A DNA stretch of 64,000 nucleotides. Origin: an uncultured Lachnospiraceae bacterium. GTDB taxonomy: Bacteria > Bacillota > Clostridia > Lachnospirales > Lachnospiraceae. The notes under the pieces were generated by a model. It was not told the origin of the DNA. It searched no databases and saw only the letters and a list, made by a program, of their open reading frames with translations. The position numbers and the translations under genes are program-made. The stretch spans positions 118,675 through 182,674 of the forward strand of contig CANQOK010000001.1 of the NCBI GenBank assembly GCA_947625465.1. The letters run 5' to 3'. The stretch's first letter is position 1, and each line of letters begins with the position of its first letter. This document shows positions 62,540 through 64,000 of the stretch, piece by piece.

Positions 62540-63864
62540 TGTTTAAAACACTGAGGAATGCATGGAAGGTAGACGCAATCCGAAAAGGACTTTTGTATAC
62601 TTTCTTTATGATTATTGTTGTAAGAATTGGCTGTCAGCTGCCGGTGCCCAATACGGACCATAGCGTGATCGAGAGTGTGACCGGACAGTTCGCAAACGGT
62701 GCATTTGGTTTCTTTGATGCATTGACAGGCGGTTCTTTTAGTGAAATGTCAGTTTTCGCGCTGAATATCACACCGTATATTACAGCATCGATTATCATGC
62801 AGCTTCTGACGATTGCGATTCCCAAGCTGGATGAGCTGAACAAAGACGGTGAGGACGGCAGAAAGAAGATTCAGAAGATTACCCGGTTCATAACCGTAGG
62901 TCTGGCGCTGATTGAAGCGTTGGCCATGGCGATCGGTTTCGGCAACCGCGGGATCTTCGGAGATACATCCAGTATGTCTTCCGGCAGATATTTCTTTGTG
63001 ATCACATTGGCGGTGATCACGATGATCGCAGGCGCGACTTTGATCATGTGGATCGGCGAGCAGATTACAGAGAAGGGCGTAGGAAACGGTATTTCCATCG
63101 TATTGCTGGTAAACATTATTGCCAGAATCCCGACGGATATCGCGAACCTGTTTACCACATTTGTAATTGATGCGGATTCGATCGGAAGCAAGATCCTGGC
63201 ATCCGTTATTATCATTGGCGTTATCGTATTTGTAGTTGCATTCGTTGTTGTGCTGCAGGATGCGATGCGGCGGATTCCGGTTCAGTATTCGAAAAAAATT
63301 CAGGGCAGAAAGACTTTGGGCGGCGCTACGACGCATATCCCGATGCGGGTTAATACGGCGGGCGTAATTCCTGTAATCTTCGCGCAGTCCCTGTTACAGT
63401 TCCCGGTTGTAATCGGTTCTTTCTTCGGACAGAACGGCGCTGAGTGGACCAAATATCTGTCTTCTCAGTACTGGTGTACACCGGGCAGCTGGCGCTATTC
63501 GGTCGGCCTGCTGGTTTATATCGTATTGGTTGTATTCTTTGCGTATTTCTATACTTCGATTACCTTTAATCCGATTGAGATCGCAAACAATATGAAGAAG
63601 CAGGGCGGCTTTATCCCGGGTATCAGGCCCGGAAAACCGACATCAACTTATCTGCAGAATGTATTAAACTACGTCATCTTTATTGGTGCGGTAGGTCTGC
63701 TGATCGTAGCAGTGATCCCCATTGCGCTGTCAGGTATTTTCAATGCCAGCGTATCGTTCGGCGGCACATCACTGATCATTATTGTTGGTGTTGTTCTGGA
63801 AACAATTAAAGGCCTGGAAGCTAAGATGGTAGTAAGAAACTATAAGGGATTCCTGACCGATTAG
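62539..63864 (+). CDS. secY: Preprotein translocase subunit SecY
   Basis: A 441-residue, ten-helix channel protein. Conserved parts are the plug region GAFGFFDALTGGSFSEMSVF, ALNITPYITASIIMQLL, the cytoplasmic loop RRIPVQYSKK and the C-terminal FNPIEIANNMKKQGGFIPGI. It forms the Sec channel with SecE and SecG. It is coupled to rplO by TAATG. The genes that usually follow (adk, map, infA) lie outside the window. Confidence 0.97.
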   Translation: MFKTLRNAWKVDAIRKGLLYTFFMIIVVRIGCQLPVPNTDHSVIESVTGQFANGAFGFFDALTGGSFSEMSVFALNITPYITASIIMQLLTIAIPKLDELNKDGEDGRKKIQKITRFITVGLALIEALAMAIGFGNRGIFGDTSSMSSGRYFFVITLAVITMIAGATLIMWIGEQITEKGVGNGISIVLLVNIIARIPTDIANLFTTFVIDADSIGSKILASVIIIGVIVFVVAFVVVLQDAMRRIPVQYSKKIQGRKTLGGATTHIPMRVNTAGVIPVIFAQSLLQFPVVIGSFFGQNGAEWTKYLSSQYWCTPGSWRYSVGLLVYIVLVVFFAYFYTSITFNPIEIANNMKKQGGFIPGIRPGKPTSTYLQNVLNYVIFIGAVGLLIVAVIPIALSGIFNASVSFGGTSLIIIVGVVLETIKGLEAKMVVRNYKGFLTD

Positions 63865-63876
63865 GATGGATACACA

Positions 63877-63902
63877 CCTCGAGGACCGTTCGGTTCTCGG
63901 GG
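63877..63902 (+). repeat. Hairpin after secY
   Basis: CCTCGAGGACCG pairs in full with CGGTTCTCGGGG (two G-T pairs), and flanking ACAC/GTGT can extend it. No T run follows, so it is not a standard terminator. Confidence 0.6.
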
Positions 63903-63925
63903 TAGTGTGGATTATAGGAGGTATA

Positions 63926-63962
63926 GTGTGAAAAATCACACCGATGTGCTGATTTTTCACAC
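63926..63962 (+). repeat. Perfect 13-base inverted repeat
   Basis: GTGTGAAAAATCA and TGATTTTTCACAC are exact complements around an 11-base centre that itself contains CAC/GTG. AGGAGG at 63916-63921 lies just upstream, six bases from a GTG at 63928 that opens a frame to the window end. I cannot tell whether this is coding. Confidence 0.65.
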
Positions 63963-63993
63963 GGCTATTTGTGCCGGAGCGTCTCAAATAGCC
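63963..63993 (+). repeat. Second inverted repeat at window end
   Basis: GGCTATTTG and CAAATAGCC are exact complements across a 13-base loop, starting directly after the previous repeat. ATGATGG follows. Confidence 0.6.
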
Positions 63994-64000
63994 ATGATGG

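Noticed and set aside
1..64000. CRISPR array
   Set aside because: No series of regularly spaced direct repeats and no cas genes were seen.

Overview
The window looks like a chromosome segment of a Gram-positive gut Clostridia bacterium, most likely Lachnospiraceae. The basis is the family content: a clostridial-type S10/spc ribosomal protein operon with zinc-ribbon S14, rpsO-pnp followed by a Nif11-like gene, a GH51 arabinofuranosidase, a choloylglycine (bile salt) hydrolase family enzyme, a CwlC-like amidase, a class D sortase, and a LoaP-type NusG paralog. No 16S rRNA or tRNA lies in the window, so the family assignment is inference.

Layout: (1) 1-6.6 kb holds the 3' end of a GH51 arabinofuranosidase gene, an ECF sigma factor with a membrane partner, a choloylglycine hydrolase family gene, a convergent zinc-dependent phospholipase C family gene and an amidase/SPOR gene. 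(2) 6.8-32.5 kb is a surface polysaccharide locus. It opens with a CapD/PglF-type dehydratase and a 0.3 kb structured leader ending in an intrinsic terminator immediately before loaP. An AT-rich block follows with a PIG-L deacetylase, an initiating phosphoglycosyl transferase, three glycosyltransferases, Wzy, Wzx, a three-gene set for UDP-L-FucNAc or UDP-L-QuiNAc, a UDP-HexNAc 6-dehydrogenase, UDP-Glc dehydrogenase plus UDP-GlcA 4-epimerase, an acyltransferase, an ATP-grasp enzyme, two P-loop kinase-like proteins and a nucleotidyltransferase-like protein. Gaps of 0.7-1.1 kb between the genes hold decayed mobile-element sequence. (3) 32.5-34.3 kb is a broken IS256-family transposase plus other debris. 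(4) 34.3-37.6 kb is a sortase island: two almost identical tandem secreted proteins with an unusual sorting signal, a class D sortase and a four-helix membrane protein. (5) 37.7-52.8 kb carries a membrane-tethered XRE regulator, rpsO, pnp, a Nif11-like gene, a DUF218 gene, an AraC regulator, two HAD phosphatases, a znuB-znuA pair without an ATPase gene, a YfhO membrane protein and argG. (6) 52.9-63.9 kb is the S10-spc operon from rpsJ to secY, followed by three stacked hairpins at the window edge.

How the parts fit: in region 2 LoaP probably allows RNA polymerase to read through terminators in the long polysaccharide operon. The sugar-nucleotide enzymes predict a repeat unit with an N-acetylated 6-deoxy-L-hexose and uronic acids. 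The PIG-L, acyltransferase and ATP-grasp proteins would modify it, and Wzx/Wzy would export and polymerise it. In region 4 the sortase probably anchors the duplicated small protein to the wall.

The most interesting candidates are the structured leader and terminator in front of loaP, the sortase island with its homogenised twin substrates, the kinase/nucleotidyltransferase-like pair in the capsule cluster, the membrane-tethered XRE regulator, the paired DnaA boxes upstream of rpsO and the hairpin array after secY. All positions and motifs were read by eye from the sequence; no database search was run.
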